Notes under the pieces: generated by a model | What the model was told of the DNA's origin: nothing | The model's input: the letters and a program-made list of their open reading frames with translations, nothing else | Databases searched by the model: none | Program-made: the position numbers and the translations under genes | Assembly: GCA_963575745.1 (NCBI GenBank) | Contig: CAUYUJ010018726.1 | Coordinates: forward strand, 186,001-250,000 | DNA length: 64,000 bases | Direction of reading: 5' to 3' | DNA from: Prorocentrum cordatum | Taxonomy: Eukaryota > Sar > Dinophyceae > Prorocentrales > Prorocentraceae | In this document: piece after piece, positions 21,296-35,098 of the stretch | How the letters are laid out: the number at the start of each line of letters is the position of its first letter | Numbering within the stretch: the stretch's first letter is position 1

Positions 21296-21640
21296 CGGGC
21301 ACTCAAAATATGGCACAGTACTAGTGTTCTGGGAACACGAAGATCACGAAATGGCCCACAGTTGGCTCCGGGCATTCAAAGTATGGTACAGGAATAATGT
21401 TCTGGGGACACGAAGAACACGAAGTGGCCTACAGTTGGCTCCGGGCATTCAAAATGTGGCCTGGGAATGGTGTTCTGGGAACGCGAAGAACACGAAGTGG
21501 CCTACAGTTGGCTCCGGGCATTCAACATGTGGCCTGGGAATGGTGTTCTGGGGACGCGAAGAACACGAACTGGCCTACAGTTGGCTCTGGGCGTTCAAAA
21601 TGGTGCCTGGGAATTGTGTTCTGGGAACAGAGTCTGTAAG
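21296..21640 (+). repeat. 73-bp tandem repeat, five units
   Basis: GGGCATTCAAAATGTGG anchors start near 21297, 21368, 21443, 21516 and 21588. Each unit also has GTGTTCTGGGAACACGAAG, AACACGAAGTGGCC and ACAGTTGGCTCC. It directly abuts the hexamer array and stays open in the same + frame, so the array frame ends in it. Confidence 0.85.
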
Positions 21641-21830
21641 AATCCATTGGAAACTATAGGAATCTACAGGAGTCCTGGGGGGTCGCCGGTTTCCCCCGGC
21701 ATCCCCCGGATCCTGCCCAGACCCCCCTGGGGAATCAGAATGTTCTCTTTTGGCCCCACTAGAAACCTATCAGTCTTCGCTGTTAGGTAAAAGATCATCA
21801 CCGCCCGACGCCAGGCCATCAGACCCCCAT

Positions 21831-21960
21831 CAGAAGTCATGGCGGATTTTCGGCCGCCGCCAGGGGGACATCAAAAGTCACCAAAACCTACCAAAAGTCA
21901 TGGCGGGTTTTCGACCACCGTCGGGGGCATCAAAGGTCATCTGAACTCCATCATAATGCC
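21831..21960 (+). repeat. Dispersed repeat C, copy 2
   Basis: GTCATGGCGGATTTTCGGCC, then ACATCAAAAGTCAC, then a second half GGCGGGTTTTCGACCACCGT. It matches the pair at 18.9-19.0 kb. Confidence 0.75.
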
Positions 21961-24900
21961 ATCCGACCGACCACTCGCCGCGCCGCCGCCCCCAGCGCGG
22001 CCGATGCCATGGCGTTGCGGGGAGGGGTTCCGCTCGCCGCCAGCCAATGCCCCCCCCGTTCCATCCGCGCGCGCCCACCCAGCCCCACCCCCCTACTTCC
22101 TTCCACGCTCGCACCTTCCGAGTCCTCCAGCGGGGGGGGGAGGCTGCAGCAACGGTCGGGCGGGGCGCACGCGCAGGGGGGCGCGTGGGGCGGGGGGTGG
22201 GGCGCGGTGGCATGGGCTAGGCGCTATCGTCGTCGCCCGCAGGCCAGTCGCCCGCCGCCCGACGGGCTCGCGCGTGCTCCGACCCGAGCCCGCGCGCCCT
22301 CGCAGGCCCCCGCCCAGCTCCAGAACGCCGATGCGTTTGGAAAGGCGCGGCGGCGGCGGGTAAGGAATCTAAGAATAGCGGGCGGGGCGAGGTCGTCAGA
22401 TTCTGCCCATCCACCCCCCCCCCGCCACCGCCGCCCCTGCACCGGCGGCGGGCGCGCAGCGCAGCCCGCCGCATTTCCTGCGGTCGGCGCAGCGCAGCGC
22501 GCCAGGCGGGCGCCCGCGGTCCATTCGGCCACCGATGGCGCGCTCTACGGGCCCAGCGTTCGCGGTGCCCTCGGCTTGCGGTTGCATTTTGGCTTTTGCG
22601 CGGCCGCTGCCGCTGGCGATGTCGTTGAGCGGGTGCCTTGTCGCTTGTGGGCGCTTGGTTGTTGCGATGATTTGGCGCGCGCGCGTTCGACGTCGGGCGC
22701 CGCGGGCCGAGGCGCCCGCGGCCTTCGGCCTCAGCGCCCCATCTGCCCGCGCCCTTTCGGGCGCGGCCCAGCAGCTCAACGCGCGCGCGATGCCGCGCGT
22801 TTCTGGCTACCGCGGCCCGATTGCATCCGGCGGGGCGGGCGGGGCTGGGGAGAGATGGGGGTTGGCGTGGCACTCGGAGCGTTGCCCGTTAGCCTTTGTT
22901 TCGCGGCGGCGACGGCGGGTTCTGGACGGCGCGCCCGCGCGCGAAAGCGAGCCCCGCGCGGCGGCGGGCCGTTTCGGCCGGGCTGGCCGTCGGGGGCGGA
23001 GTGCAGCGGATGCGCGCGGCGCGCGAGGCTGGCGCCGGCGAGGGGGGGGGGCGCGTCCTCGCGGTCGCCGTCCAGTCGGGTCGGGATCCGAGCCCGAGGC
23101 CCCGATGCGCCGCGCGCGCGGGGCGGGGGCGCACAGAGCGCTGCCTGGGGGCGCCCTAGGCTGGTTGCAGCGCCGTTGGTCGTAGACAGCGTTATTCGGG
23201 CGCTGCTTTCTCTGATGAGGCTGCCGAATTCACGTGGGCGGTGCTTCTGGTACCGAAGGCGTCGCCGAGCCCCGTCGGTTGGCTGAGCCAACTTAGTCGA
23301 TTGGCAATTGGCGCGTTCGATATGTTCGTCGGGGCTGCGTTTGCACATCGTCGGTTTCATCGAGTAGGTCGAAGGCGCGTTTCCCCAATTCGGGCGCGAC
23401 CAGAGCAGCGCTGGGGCGTAGGGTACGCCAGTGGTAGGTGTGTTATAAAACATCGTCTGCTTGCGTCGGCCGATTGATGGGTTGCGCTGTCGTCCGAGGT
23501 GTAGCGTTCGCAGCATGTTGTGTTAGACGTTCGTGACGTGTTCGTCATGTTTTCGGTCGCGCGCGTCAAGCTCGCTCTTGGAAGGGTTGGTTTGGTCGCT
23601 TCGTGGGGTGAGCTACTATCGCCAGGCAGCGTTGGACCTTTTATTGTTGGGGGCGCGCGCGCAGATCTGAACGCTGTCTTACCCCAACCGAAGAGTTTCC
23701 GATGGCATGTGGGTGGGGCTTAGAATGTCAGCGTGGGACATTGTCGTTTTGTCGGCAGGGTTGCGCTATCACTGCGGAGGTTTGTTTTCAGTCCAGCAAA
23801 GGTTGTTAACCATATCATGTGTTATTCTTGCGCAATCGAAGGGCCCTTTGTTTCCTCTGGGCGGGGAGGGGGGGGGGGGTCCGCGCGCGCGGGGCGGGCG
23901 GCTGTTCGACCCCCCATGGGCGCGTTGCCCCGACCCCGTCTTGCTGCGTGAGCCCATCGGGGGCTGCTCCAATTACCGCGACGGTTGTAGCCCACATCGT
24001 TGGCGCGTGTCTGCCACATATCGCGTTTGCTCAACAATTCCCATGGCTGGCCCGAATTCAATTGTTTCTAGTCACGGCATCAACGCAATTTGGTTTCTCA
24101 CATTGTATCGCAGATTGCTCCAGCGCCATCTAAAAGGTTGTTGTCGCATCTCGGTGGCCGTTGCTTCGGGGGCTACCAGGGCGCCGTTTGAACCAATGTC
24201 GTCGCAGGGCCCCAATGCACCCCCAAGGGTTCCACGCGGGCCCGGGCCTCTGTCCTGAAGGTGGTGTGATCGTCTGAGGGTTCTAATGGTTGCCAGGGCA
24301 TGGGCCTCCCAGGGCCTCGGCGCCCCCCCCGTGGTTCCACGTGGGCCAGGGCCTCTGGGCCCAGCGGGGTTCTGCGGCCATGGATGTTTCGTATTGGCTA
24401 GGGCCTGGGCCTCGCAGGGCATCGGGGGTTTCCACGGGGTCCCTCGCTGGACTTGGTGGGCATGGCCGCAAGGCAGAGGGTTCTCGGTCAGGCTATCGGC
24501 TGCCTTGGGTGCAGCCGTCGGGCTTCACGGCCTGGTAGTGCCGCCATTCGGCGCGGCGGGTTTTGTCTTCTTGTTGTTTGTTTTATGTTTGTTCTTGTTT
24601 TCTTACACATATATATATATACAGATCTAAACCAAAACACAGTTGCGACGCATGGTCCTGCTCCGCCGCGGGCGAGGGCGCAGCCTGCCATCGCATTTCA
24701 CGTCGTTGGGGGTTCGGCAGGTTCTGTCGCACCCACGTCTCGAGCGGAGCTCGTACACTGATCTTGCGGAGCGGATGAGGCACCTTCGAGATTAAGTCTC
24801 TTGTGAGCAGTCTTACACGCAACGTTTGGCAATCATTGTGATGTCCATTTGCTTCGCCAGTGGTTTGCGCATCAATTTGCCGCGGGGACCTCCCCTGGCA

Positions 24901-26340
24901 GCCGCGTTTGCGATCGGGGCCGCGCTGCGAGCGCTGTTTGGGCGCGTGAGACCTGAGGCCGAGCAGAGTTTGGATAACCACGCCAAAATGTGCAAGCCCT
25001 TCTTGAGGCACGACTTTCACTTGCAACCACCGTTTGGCGAATCGCGCCTGAGTGCAAGCACTGCTCGGGGGGGGCGTGCATAAATTTCGCGCGCGCCCAT
25101 TGGCGGATAGCGTGCCCGAAGAGCATTCCCCACATGTCTTGGTGTACTGCCTGGGTTGTGAAAGCCGGTGTGCAAGCGCTGTTTGAGGGAGGAGAGTGTT
25201 GTGTCTGTGTAGTTCGCAGGGGGGGTGGGGCTTGGCTTCTTGGGGCCCTTGACCTGTGCGGCCTATGGGCTTGCATGCTTGTTGTGGTTTGAGCCCCCCA
25301 GTCTTCAGGGGGCTTTCGGGGCCCATGCGGCTTGCGTGGCCCGTGAGGCCCATGAGTCTTGCAGCGTTTGAAAGCACGCGGCGTTGCTTGGGTCTCTGGG
25401 GGCATGAGGGCGTTTTCACATGCGTGCCACGCGCGGTCAGTGCTGTGCGATTCAGGGGCCAACGCAACGTTGTAACAACGCCAAGGGTTTCGGAGGCCGT
25501 GCTGTTTTTTTTCCCCCTGGGAGCCGTGCTGACTGCGGGCAGAGTGCGTTCGTCAATCCATCACCCCCTGCGCTGCATTCGGATGGTCATCCAGGGGCGC
25601 CCCCGCCAATGTATCCGCCCAGTCGTGATTCACCAGCCCGCTCGCAGGAGGGGGTGTTCAGGTGGGGGGTGGGGGGGGGGGGGGCGCCCTCGGGTGCGCC
25701 GCGTGCAGATGCGCGGCGGACCGCTGACATTTTCGTTGCCATGCGGTGTCGGGTGGTGGCGTCGTGGCGACGGTGACTCGAGGGGCCGCGCTCTGAAGCG
25801 TGGCTGTCTGTGCGTTTCTTGAAGCCCTGATCGGGCTGTGAAGGGCGCGGCTCGGATAATAAAGGTCGTTTCAGGTTTTGGGTTGCCGCCCGCGGGGTGG
25901 ACCTCGTCGCCGCGCATGTTGGCTTGGGCCGAAGTCCCCGCTCGCCTCCGCGCTCGGTTTCCGCCGACTGGGCGTGCTTGAACAGGCGCATGGCGGCGCG
26001 TTGTGCAGTTGCGTTGCTTGCATGCGCAATGGCGCCGTCTTGCGATGCATTGCTTTGCGCAGTTGTATCGCGTGTCGAGCTTAGTTGCGTTGCCGCTGGC
26101 GGTGTTGCACTGATTGCATTGCTGCGTGTACAGAAGTGTCTTCACCATTCAGCATGCATTTTTAGCGCGCCGATGCCCCTGTGACCGCGCGCGACCCGTT
26201 GACGCGCCTCCTCTTCCGCCCCCGCCCCAGCCTTGCAGCTTTGTTTGGCTCGGTTCTTGAGCAGTTGCCTCTGGCCTTCAGGAGGCCCGCCAGTGAGATT
26301 CGCGGCTGCAGCCAGGCCGCCAACCGCTACCGACCAGCAC
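21961..26340. other. GC-rich DNA, no recognised gene
   Basis: Very GC-rich to about 23.2 kb with long overlapping frames on both strands (for example 22009-23286 + and 22776-23516 -), then less extreme. Three imperfect copies of a GGGCCTGGGCCTCxCAGGGC plus GGTTCCACGTGGGCC unit occur at 24.20-24.45 kb. A short TA run lies at about 24607-24621 and a G13 run near 25671-25683. From 25.9 to 26.18 kb the + strand is unusually T- and TTGC-rich. No gene family recognised. Confidence 0.35.
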
Positions 26341-26349
26341 GGGGCAACC

Positions 26350-27299
26350 AGCCGCCGCTGCGACGGGGGGCAAGGCTCGCAAGGGGGGGGCGGAGGGCGC
26401 GCCTCCCAGGAAAGCCCCTCGGAGGGCGAGCGAGGCCGCGGCAGCGCCGGGGTGCGACGCAGCGGTTTGCCAGCGCTGCGACGAGCCTTGCGACAAGGAG
26501 ACGAGCGTCCGCGGCGGCGGTGGCGCCCGCGAGCAGATCATGCATGCTCGGGCGCGGCCCGTGTTGGTCGACATTCGAGCGGCATTGCATGTCCGAGTGC
26601 GCGCGGGCGGACGCGTGCGAGAAATGCCACGAGGAAGGCGAATTCCGCGCAGACTTCGAGAAGCACACCGATGCCGACAGGGAGCTGGGGGAGCAGGTGA
26701 GCTCGGCGGCCGCAAACTGCGGCTCGGTCGAGATTGGCACCAACTACGGCCCGGAGATCTCCGATACCAAAATCCAGCTGACGCCGCAGCTGTGGAGCAC
26801 TCTGGTCGTGCCCCATGGCGTCGCGGGGATCACGCCAGAGATGGCAGATATTTCGGACTGCAGGCTGCCCAGCTGCACCCAGCCTGGGCGTCCACAGCAG
26901 GCGTCGCGACGCAGCGCCCCGACAAGCCTTGCACCGATATCAAGAGCTACACCCGCACCGAGGTCAACACGTCGACGGCGAAGCTGTCGACCTCGAAGTA
27001 TCAAAAGTCTGCTGCGGACGCTGATGCCTTCAAGAAGGAGATCGCCAAGCTCCGTCAGAAGCAGGCGACTATCTTGCGCGGCTTCGCGAAGGTCCCCACC
27101 ACGGACGGGTCGAGGGAGATTGCCTCTGCAAAGGCCAGGGCATTGGGTTTGCCAAGCACGGGGCCGCCGCCGCCGCCCAAGGCTAACCGTTCAGCGTCAT
27201 TGGCCATCCTCGACGACTCGGCGGGCGGGCGACCTGGCAGCTCAGGCGATGCAGGCGCTGTTGCGGCCGAATCGATCGACCCGCGTGCAAGGCAGCTAG
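26350..27299 (+). pseudogene. Cys-rich (zinc-binding?) protein, N-terminal part, three frames
   Basis: Frame 2 gives a basic Ala/Gly-rich lead (TGGKARKGGAEGAPPRKAPR) and CDAAVCQRCDEPCDKETSVR at about 26453-26512. The reading then moves to frame 0 with CMSECARADACEKCHEEGEF (about 26590-26650), so eight cysteines in CxxC-like spacing lie close together, as in a zinc ribbon or knuckle. Frame 0 continues ELGEQVSSAAANCGSVEIGT and MADISDC. After about 26900 frame 2 takes over (CTDIKSYTRTEVNTSTAKLS; ADAFKKEIAKLRQKQATILR). The coiled-coil-like end leads to a Pro linker. Frame changes may be introns, errors or decay. Family not identified. Confidence 0.45.
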
Positions 27300-27305
27300 T
27301 GCCAG

Positions 27306-30004
27306 TTGCTGGAGCGCCCCGCGGCAGTGACGAGGGGGGGCGGAGCGGGCCACGCCGCGGCCGACCTCGCCGACGACACCCTCTCCGCAGCTTTGCGCGG
27401 TAGGTTGCCGGAACAGCAGCTTATGGGAAGCGGCGCTGACAGCTCGGAGTCTGCTGGGTTGTTGCCCGCCACCGCGCCGCCGATCAGGGGATGCGCCTCG
27501 CGGGGGCGGTCGAGGTCGCCAGCGACGAGCGCGGCCGCTTCGCGCTGCGACTCCAAAGGCGGCAGGGCCAGCGCCGAGGGCCGCGCGCCCGCGGCGCAGG
27601 AGAAGATTCGCCTCGAGATCATGAAGAAGGACCTGAACATCTCGGAGCTCTTGGGCGGCGTGCGGAAGGGTGACAGGGATTGCTCGCTGAAGCGCTTCAG
27701 GCCGAAGGCGCCGAGCATTCTCATTATGGCAGCCGCGCTCAAGAAGCAGGTCGAGGCGGCCACCTGCCTGGCGCCCATCGTCGCGCCCATGAAGCGGGGG
27801 CAGGTCTGCGAGCGGCTGAAGGATGTCAAGAGCGAAGACGTGTTACAGACGAAAATATCCCAGGCCAGGCTTCTGAGGACCTGCGTGAAGGAACGCGCCA
27901 CCGATTATGAACTGGCGGCGGAAGCAGTGATGCCGTTCGCAAGCTCCCCCGACGACTACGACATGACGCGGCCGCGTCTTGCGTCCATGAGCGTGCCGGC
28001 ATCGGGCAATATCAACTTAGCCCGCAACATCCTGCTCGACGCGATCGTGCTCCCTCAGATCTCGGAGGGCTTCAGGGAGGTCGCGCCCCTCCAGATGTTC
28101 GGCGAGGGCCTGAAGGTTGCTTTCGCAGATCCTGGGGGGGGCAGTGACATGCGGGACTTCAGTCAGCAGGTGGGGGCGATGAGCACGTCGTTGATGTAGC
28201 TTCCTTACTACGACCCCATGACGTTCGAGTCCGTCAAAGGTCACATGGGTCCCATGATCGCGCTTCTGCGAGGTACCACTCAAGATGCTGGTTGGCATCC
28301 GCTCTCCGCGACGCCTTCGCAGCGCGAGCCTAGGTCCTCGCACAAGGCCACCCACGGGAGTTCTGCAGCCACCGACCTCGAGACTTCGCCCGTGATGTCG
28401 AAGATTGTGGCCGACCTGGGGCAGGCAGGGCCCACCGCAGACGGCGTTAAGCAAGTCGGATCAGCAGTTGAGGCCAAGGAGTGGAGGGCGAGGTGCCGCG
28501 GGAAGCCATGGGCGACCACTGGTGTAGAGCAAGCCTTCAAGTGCGCGGTGGACAGGCCTGCCAAAGACATCCTCGCGACGTCCGCAGACCACGTGAACAT
28601 AAACTTGGCGGATAAGCTGCAGGTCGCCATGGAAGAGTTCGCAGCGGCCATCGATGTCGAGCAAGGTAGCAGCGAGGGTCCTATGGGGCCCTCGTACGCG
28701 GACATCCGCTTGCACGTCGATTTCACCCGCAAGACCATGAAGGAGGATGCGTACTCGAAGGTGGTTTCCGACTATGCGCTGGACGGCAGCGCTGATATCT
28801 TCCAGAATGTCAGGGCCTTCCTCGCCGACAGCAAGGGACTCCAGGTGCGCGCCGAGGATGAGTGCAAGAAGATTGCCATGGCGGCTTGCCACATTATCGA
28901 AGACAGCGGTATGATGAAATGCCCATTTCAATTTGAGGATGCCGACCTCACCAGGGAGACCATCGACAACTCCAAGATGGTTTACCATGTTGCCATGGCG
29001 CTGACGATGAGCATCGTTCAGACCAAGGCGACGGCAGACATCGTGTCTGCGCTGTCTGGCAGGCTGGCGGACTACCGCGCCCGCGCCACGGTCGCGAAGT
29101 ACTTCGTCAGGTTCCTCAATGCGGGTGGCGACAGTGCGGTTTCCAAGGAGGAGTTGCGGGGCGCCTTCGATCAGACGGACTCGGCGATCACGGCTCTACC
29201 GTTCATGTTTTCACAGAAATGCGACGAGGTGCTGGCAGATTACGGCTGCGCGCAGTTCGAGGGCTTCGACATGGCGCTGGAGGCGTGGCCGGTCGCGGCG
29301 AAGGCCGTGGCGTCGAAACGCGTGACGGAGTGGGCCGAGGATGGGCAGCCGCCAGCGACGCAACGGCACCGATCTGCGCCCAGCCAGCCTTTGGCCCAGG
29401 ACCGATGCATACCAACCTTGTCTGCGACAGGCAAGGTTCGTGCGCGCCGGTTCTGGGCCTGGCGCCTCGGGGTGGATCGCGGCCTGCGCGTCGTCGGCGC
29501 CATCCTGCAGGGCGCCGCGGAGAGCGCGGCGAAGGCGGCTGAGAGCTTGAAGGAGATCTGCGGCGGCATGGCCGACGGCAGTGATTTGATGGCTTCTTTC
29601 GATGGGGGCCCAGCGAGCTTCGGCGACTTCCGGGGCCAGGCCGAGAAGACCTTGTTCATACAGGTCGGGCTCTACAGCCGTCTGAAGGCGGCGGAGAAGT
29701 TGCTCGTGGACGAGCTTCGGGGGTTCAGGAGGGCCTGCGGGGAGCTCGGGGCGCCCGCCGACCAGCTTGCAGAGGGGCACCGGCAGTTCGAGGGCACCTT
29801 GAGCAAGGCCAACGTCACGCTCAGCTCGGCGGTCTCGCCCAGGCGCACAAGGGCCCGTCGGCGGATGACGCGGCCCAGTCGGCGGCGCAGACGGCGGCCG
29901 ACAGCATGGCGGCCACGGCAGCGGCGGCCAGTCGGATCCCCGCGGGCGTGCGGGCGCAGGCGCAGAGGAAGCTGGCCGCCCAAGCCGCGCTCGGAGCGCG
30001 ATAG
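27306..30004 (+). pseudogene. Long helical protein, in-frame TAG at 28197, frameshift near 29830
   Basis: One frame runs from 27306 past 29820 with a single TAG at 28197-28199 (GAMSTSLM, stop, LPYYDPMTFESVKGHM). It is Ala/Lys/Glu-rich and mostly helical: QEKIRLEIMKKDLNISELLG, PKAPSILIMAAALKKQVEAA, NINLADKLQVAMEEFAAAID. Near 29118-29155 the segment NAGGDSAVSKEELRGAF resembles an EF-hand loop (Asn1, Asp5, Glu12), weakly. At about 29830 a one-base change gives an Ala-rich amphipathic tail (PSADDAAQSAAQTAADSMAA) ending at TAG 30002. Without the change the frame runs Arg-rich into the GA tract to 30500. It is probably the downstream part of the Cys-rich protein. Confidence 0.5.
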
Positions 30005-30170
30005 TGGAGGGGGGGGGGGGAGGAGAGACGAGGAGAGAGGAGAGGGAGGAGAGAACAAGAGGCAGGAGGAGGAGGAGGAGGAACGCTTGGCGAGCCAGCC
30101 GACGAGCGACGGTCCGGGGGGCGCGGCGAGGCCGCGAGGCGGCGAGGCGGTTGAAAAACAAACAAGCCTT

Positions 30171-32475
<2,305 letters not shown>

Positions 32476-32575
32476 AATTGTAGCAGCCAAGAACGAACCC
32501 ATTTGCATCAACCAACAACCAGGGCAATTGTAGAAACCCAAAACGACGCCAATTGTAGTAAAACTGTCAATGCCA
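32476..32575 (+). repeat. ~31-bp CAATTGTAG repeat, left block
   Basis: Three or four units of AATTGTAGCAGCCAAGAACG and variants (AATTGTAGAAACCCAAAACG; CAATTGTAGTAAAA). It is related to the block at 33.1-33.36 kb. Confidence 0.65.
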
Positions 32576-32704
32576 CAAGCCAGCTCACTATCGCGGTGCA
32601 TGAAATTGAACGAAACTGCGAAAAGAGGGCCCAAGTGTAGTAGTTCCATTTCGTCAGAGGAGACCCCAATCGGTGGATGGTTTGAAAATTCATGCAATGG
32701 ATAT

Positions 32705-32910
32705 TGAGATCGATTGCGAGGTCGATTGTGGAATCGATCGCGTGGGCGACTACAAGGTCGATCGTGAGACCGAGAGTGAAGCCGATTCAGATCGATCGTG
32801 AGATCGCGATCGCGATCTAGAGTCACAAGACTTGCGAGATCGATTGTGAGATCGATGGTGAGATTGATAGAGAGGTGAGCGATGAGATCGATGGCGAGAC
32901 CGATCGATAA
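32705..32910. repeat. GATCGATNGTGAGATC repeat
   Basis: Dense GATCGA and GAGATCGAT words are repeated about every 11-13 bp, rich in GATC and CGATCG palindromes. No gene. Confidence 0.75.
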
Positions 32911-33102
32911 GAAGATCGACCAGGAACACGAGGACCCAGCCGCCCACCGAAACTGGCCTGGAGCCCAGAACGGGGAGTCCGGGAACCCGGAACCGGGAAC
33001 CCGGGAATGTGGTCGCCCGCCGAAATCGGCCCAGCATTGACGCCAAATCTTTCACTCTCCGCCAGGGCCCCTTCAGCGCAAGCGCTGATTGGGGAAAAAC
33101 GA

Positions 33103-33360
33103 ATTCAATTGTAGCAACCCAGAACGAGGCCAAATGCAGTAACCCAAAACAGGGTCAACCGTGGCAGCCGGCAGCGAGGCCAAGCATAGCAACTCAAATG
33201 CGAGGTCACTTGCAGCAACCGAGAACGAAGCCAAGTGTAGCAACTCAAAAACGATGTCCACCGTAGTAGCCAAAAACATAAAACGATGCCAAGTGAATCA
33301 ATGTAAGAATTGTGTTGTTTGTAGTAACCCAGCATGAGGCCACTTGCAGAAACGAAAAAA
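33103..33360 (+). repeat. ~31-bp GTAGCAACCCAGAACGAGGC repeat, right block
   Basis: About eight imperfect units: a TGTAGCAACxCA part followed by AAACGAxGCCAAGTG. They begin right after GAAAAACGAATTCAATTG. Confidence 0.75.
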
Positions 33361-33902
33361 ACCCATCCACTACAGCAGTGAATCTGCGATCCCTGGGCGC
33401 GCAGCTTCGGACCAAGACGCGGACTTGCCAGGGGCCGTTCCGTCGCCCCCCCCCTTTCCCCCCCCCCGTCCTTCCCCGTGTTTCTCCAGGTCGTCGGCGT
33501 CGGCGTCGGCGTCGGCTTCGGCGTGGTCGTCGTCGTCGTCGGTCTCCCCCTCCTCCTAACCCCCCTCCTCTTCCTCCTGCTCCCCCCCTCCCCTCGCCCT
33601 TGTAAAATCCTCCTCCCTGGGGGGGGGGGCAGGGGGGGGGGGGGGGGAGGTGGCAGTTTGTTGTTGTTGTTGCAAGAATCGCGCGCACTGCCAGTCGCAG
33701 TTGCTGGACAAGGTCGAAATCTCCACGCGCTTCGCGGGTTCGGTGACCGCGAGGGTTCGCCTTCGGTTTCTCGCCAAGATTATGCATGCTGCTATATCAG
33801 AGTGAGGGGGCTGGACCGAACGGTCATTCACTGTCCCTGGGTGCGTGGCTGGAATGGAATTCTGCGATGCAGATTCTTGTCGGTTATTGTTTGTTGTTGT
33901 CG
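33361..33902. other. No gene; GTCGGC run and long G runs
   Basis: Includes a GTCGGCGTCGGC/GTCGTC run at about 33491-33545 and two adjacent G runs of 11 and 16 bases at about 33619-33647, which could form a G-quadruplex. Pyrimidine-rich stretches lie between them. No recognisable coding sequence. Confidence 0.5.
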
Positions 33903-34345
33903 TCGCCCCACCCGCGACCCGCCCCGCGACCCGCCCGCGACCCGCCCCGCGACCCGCCCGCGACCTGCCCGCGACCCACCCCGACCCACCCGCACCCACC
34001 GCGACCCCCGCGACCCACCCGCGACCCACCCGCGACCCACCCCGCGACCCGCCCGCGACCCACCCCGCGACCCGCCCGCGACCCCTTGAGAACCCCGGCG
34101 ACCCACCCGCGACCCGCCGGCGACCCGCCCGCGACCCGCCCGCGCGACCCACCCGCGACCCACCCGCGACCCACCCCGCGACCCACCCAAATTTTCCGGC
34201 GCTTGCGGCGTTTTTTTTTGCGCATTCGTTCCAGGTGGAGAACCCGCGGCCCACCCGCGACCCACACCGCGCCCGCGACCCGCCCGCGACACACCGCCAC
34301 CCACCCGCGACCCACCCGCGACCCGCCCCGCGACCCGCCCAAAAA
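33903..34345. repeat. CGCGACCCGCC / CGCGACCCACC undecamer array
   Basis: Tandem 10-11-bp units CGCGACCCRCC and CGCGACCCGC fill about 290 bp and resume after one CGGCGCTTGCGGCG unit. Stop-free frames here encode Pro/Arg/Asp/Thr runs and are not genes. Confidence 0.88.
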
Positions 34346-34850
34346 TATTGGGCGCCTGCGGCGGGCTGTTTCTGAATTCCTTCCAGGTGGAGGTGGAGAG
34401 CCCGCGACCCGCCCGCGACTCAAACCACGTTCGCTGAACAAGCCAAAACTTCGGCGCCTGCGGCGGGTTTCTTTTGAATTCGCTCCAGGTGGAGAGCCTG
34501 CGACCCAAGCCGCGTTCAGTGTACAAATCAATTTGTTCGGCGCCTGCGGCGGGTTTTTTTTTCTGCGTTCCTTCCAGGTGGAGGTGGGGAACCCGCGACC
34601 AAAACTACGTTCACTGAGCGAGCCACAAATTCGACGCCTGCGGCGGGCTGTTTTTGCATTCGTTCCGGGTCGCCCACCAGCGACCCCCCCCGCGCTGAAC
34701 TTGCCAGAGCGCGCAAATCGGCGCCTGCGGCGGGCTTGCTCGCATTGGTTTGGGAAAGCGCCCTCGTGCCATCCCCCCCGCCTGGCGCGCGTTGACTCTG
34801 CAACAGCACATCGGCGCCTGCGGCGGGGCTGTGTCTGAACGCGTCCATTG
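34195..34850 (+). repeat. ~90-bp repeat with CGGCGCCTGCGGCGGG core, seven units
   Basis: Core anchors lie at 34198, 34351, 34452, 34538, 34633, 34719 and 34812, so spacing is 86-101 bp after the first gap. A unit holds the core, a T-rich stretch, GAATTCxTTCCAGGTGGAG, an ACCCGCGACC remnant, and CACGTTCACTGAxCAAGCCA. The undecamer is therefore part of this larger unit. Confidence 0.85.
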
Positions 34851-35098
34851 ACAATCCAGCTGCCTGCTGCAATTCGGCATCCGTACCCAAAGCCTGGGCT
34901 CTGGGGGAGCTGCCTCAAGGCGCCCGCAATTCATGGGCCTCGGGGCGCGAAAAGGACCCTCCTGAGGGGGGCGCCATCGACGGGGAAAGTGAGGGCCAAG
35001 AAGTCCGCCGGCTCGACGCCCGCGTCGCCCGCGCCCGCCCCCTCATTCTGAGCCGCAATTGCGGGATGCTACGTATATCCAGGAACGTGTAAAAACCA

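Noticed and set aside
19264-21659. Open frames of 512 and 694 codons
   Set aside because: They come from a stop-free CTCAGC hexamer and are open in all three + frames at once. No complex sequence except a tandem repeat at the end.
23520-23723. Small + ORF LDVRDVFVMFSVARVKLALG
   Set aside because: Hydrophobic start but too short, no neighbouring support, and no recognisable family.
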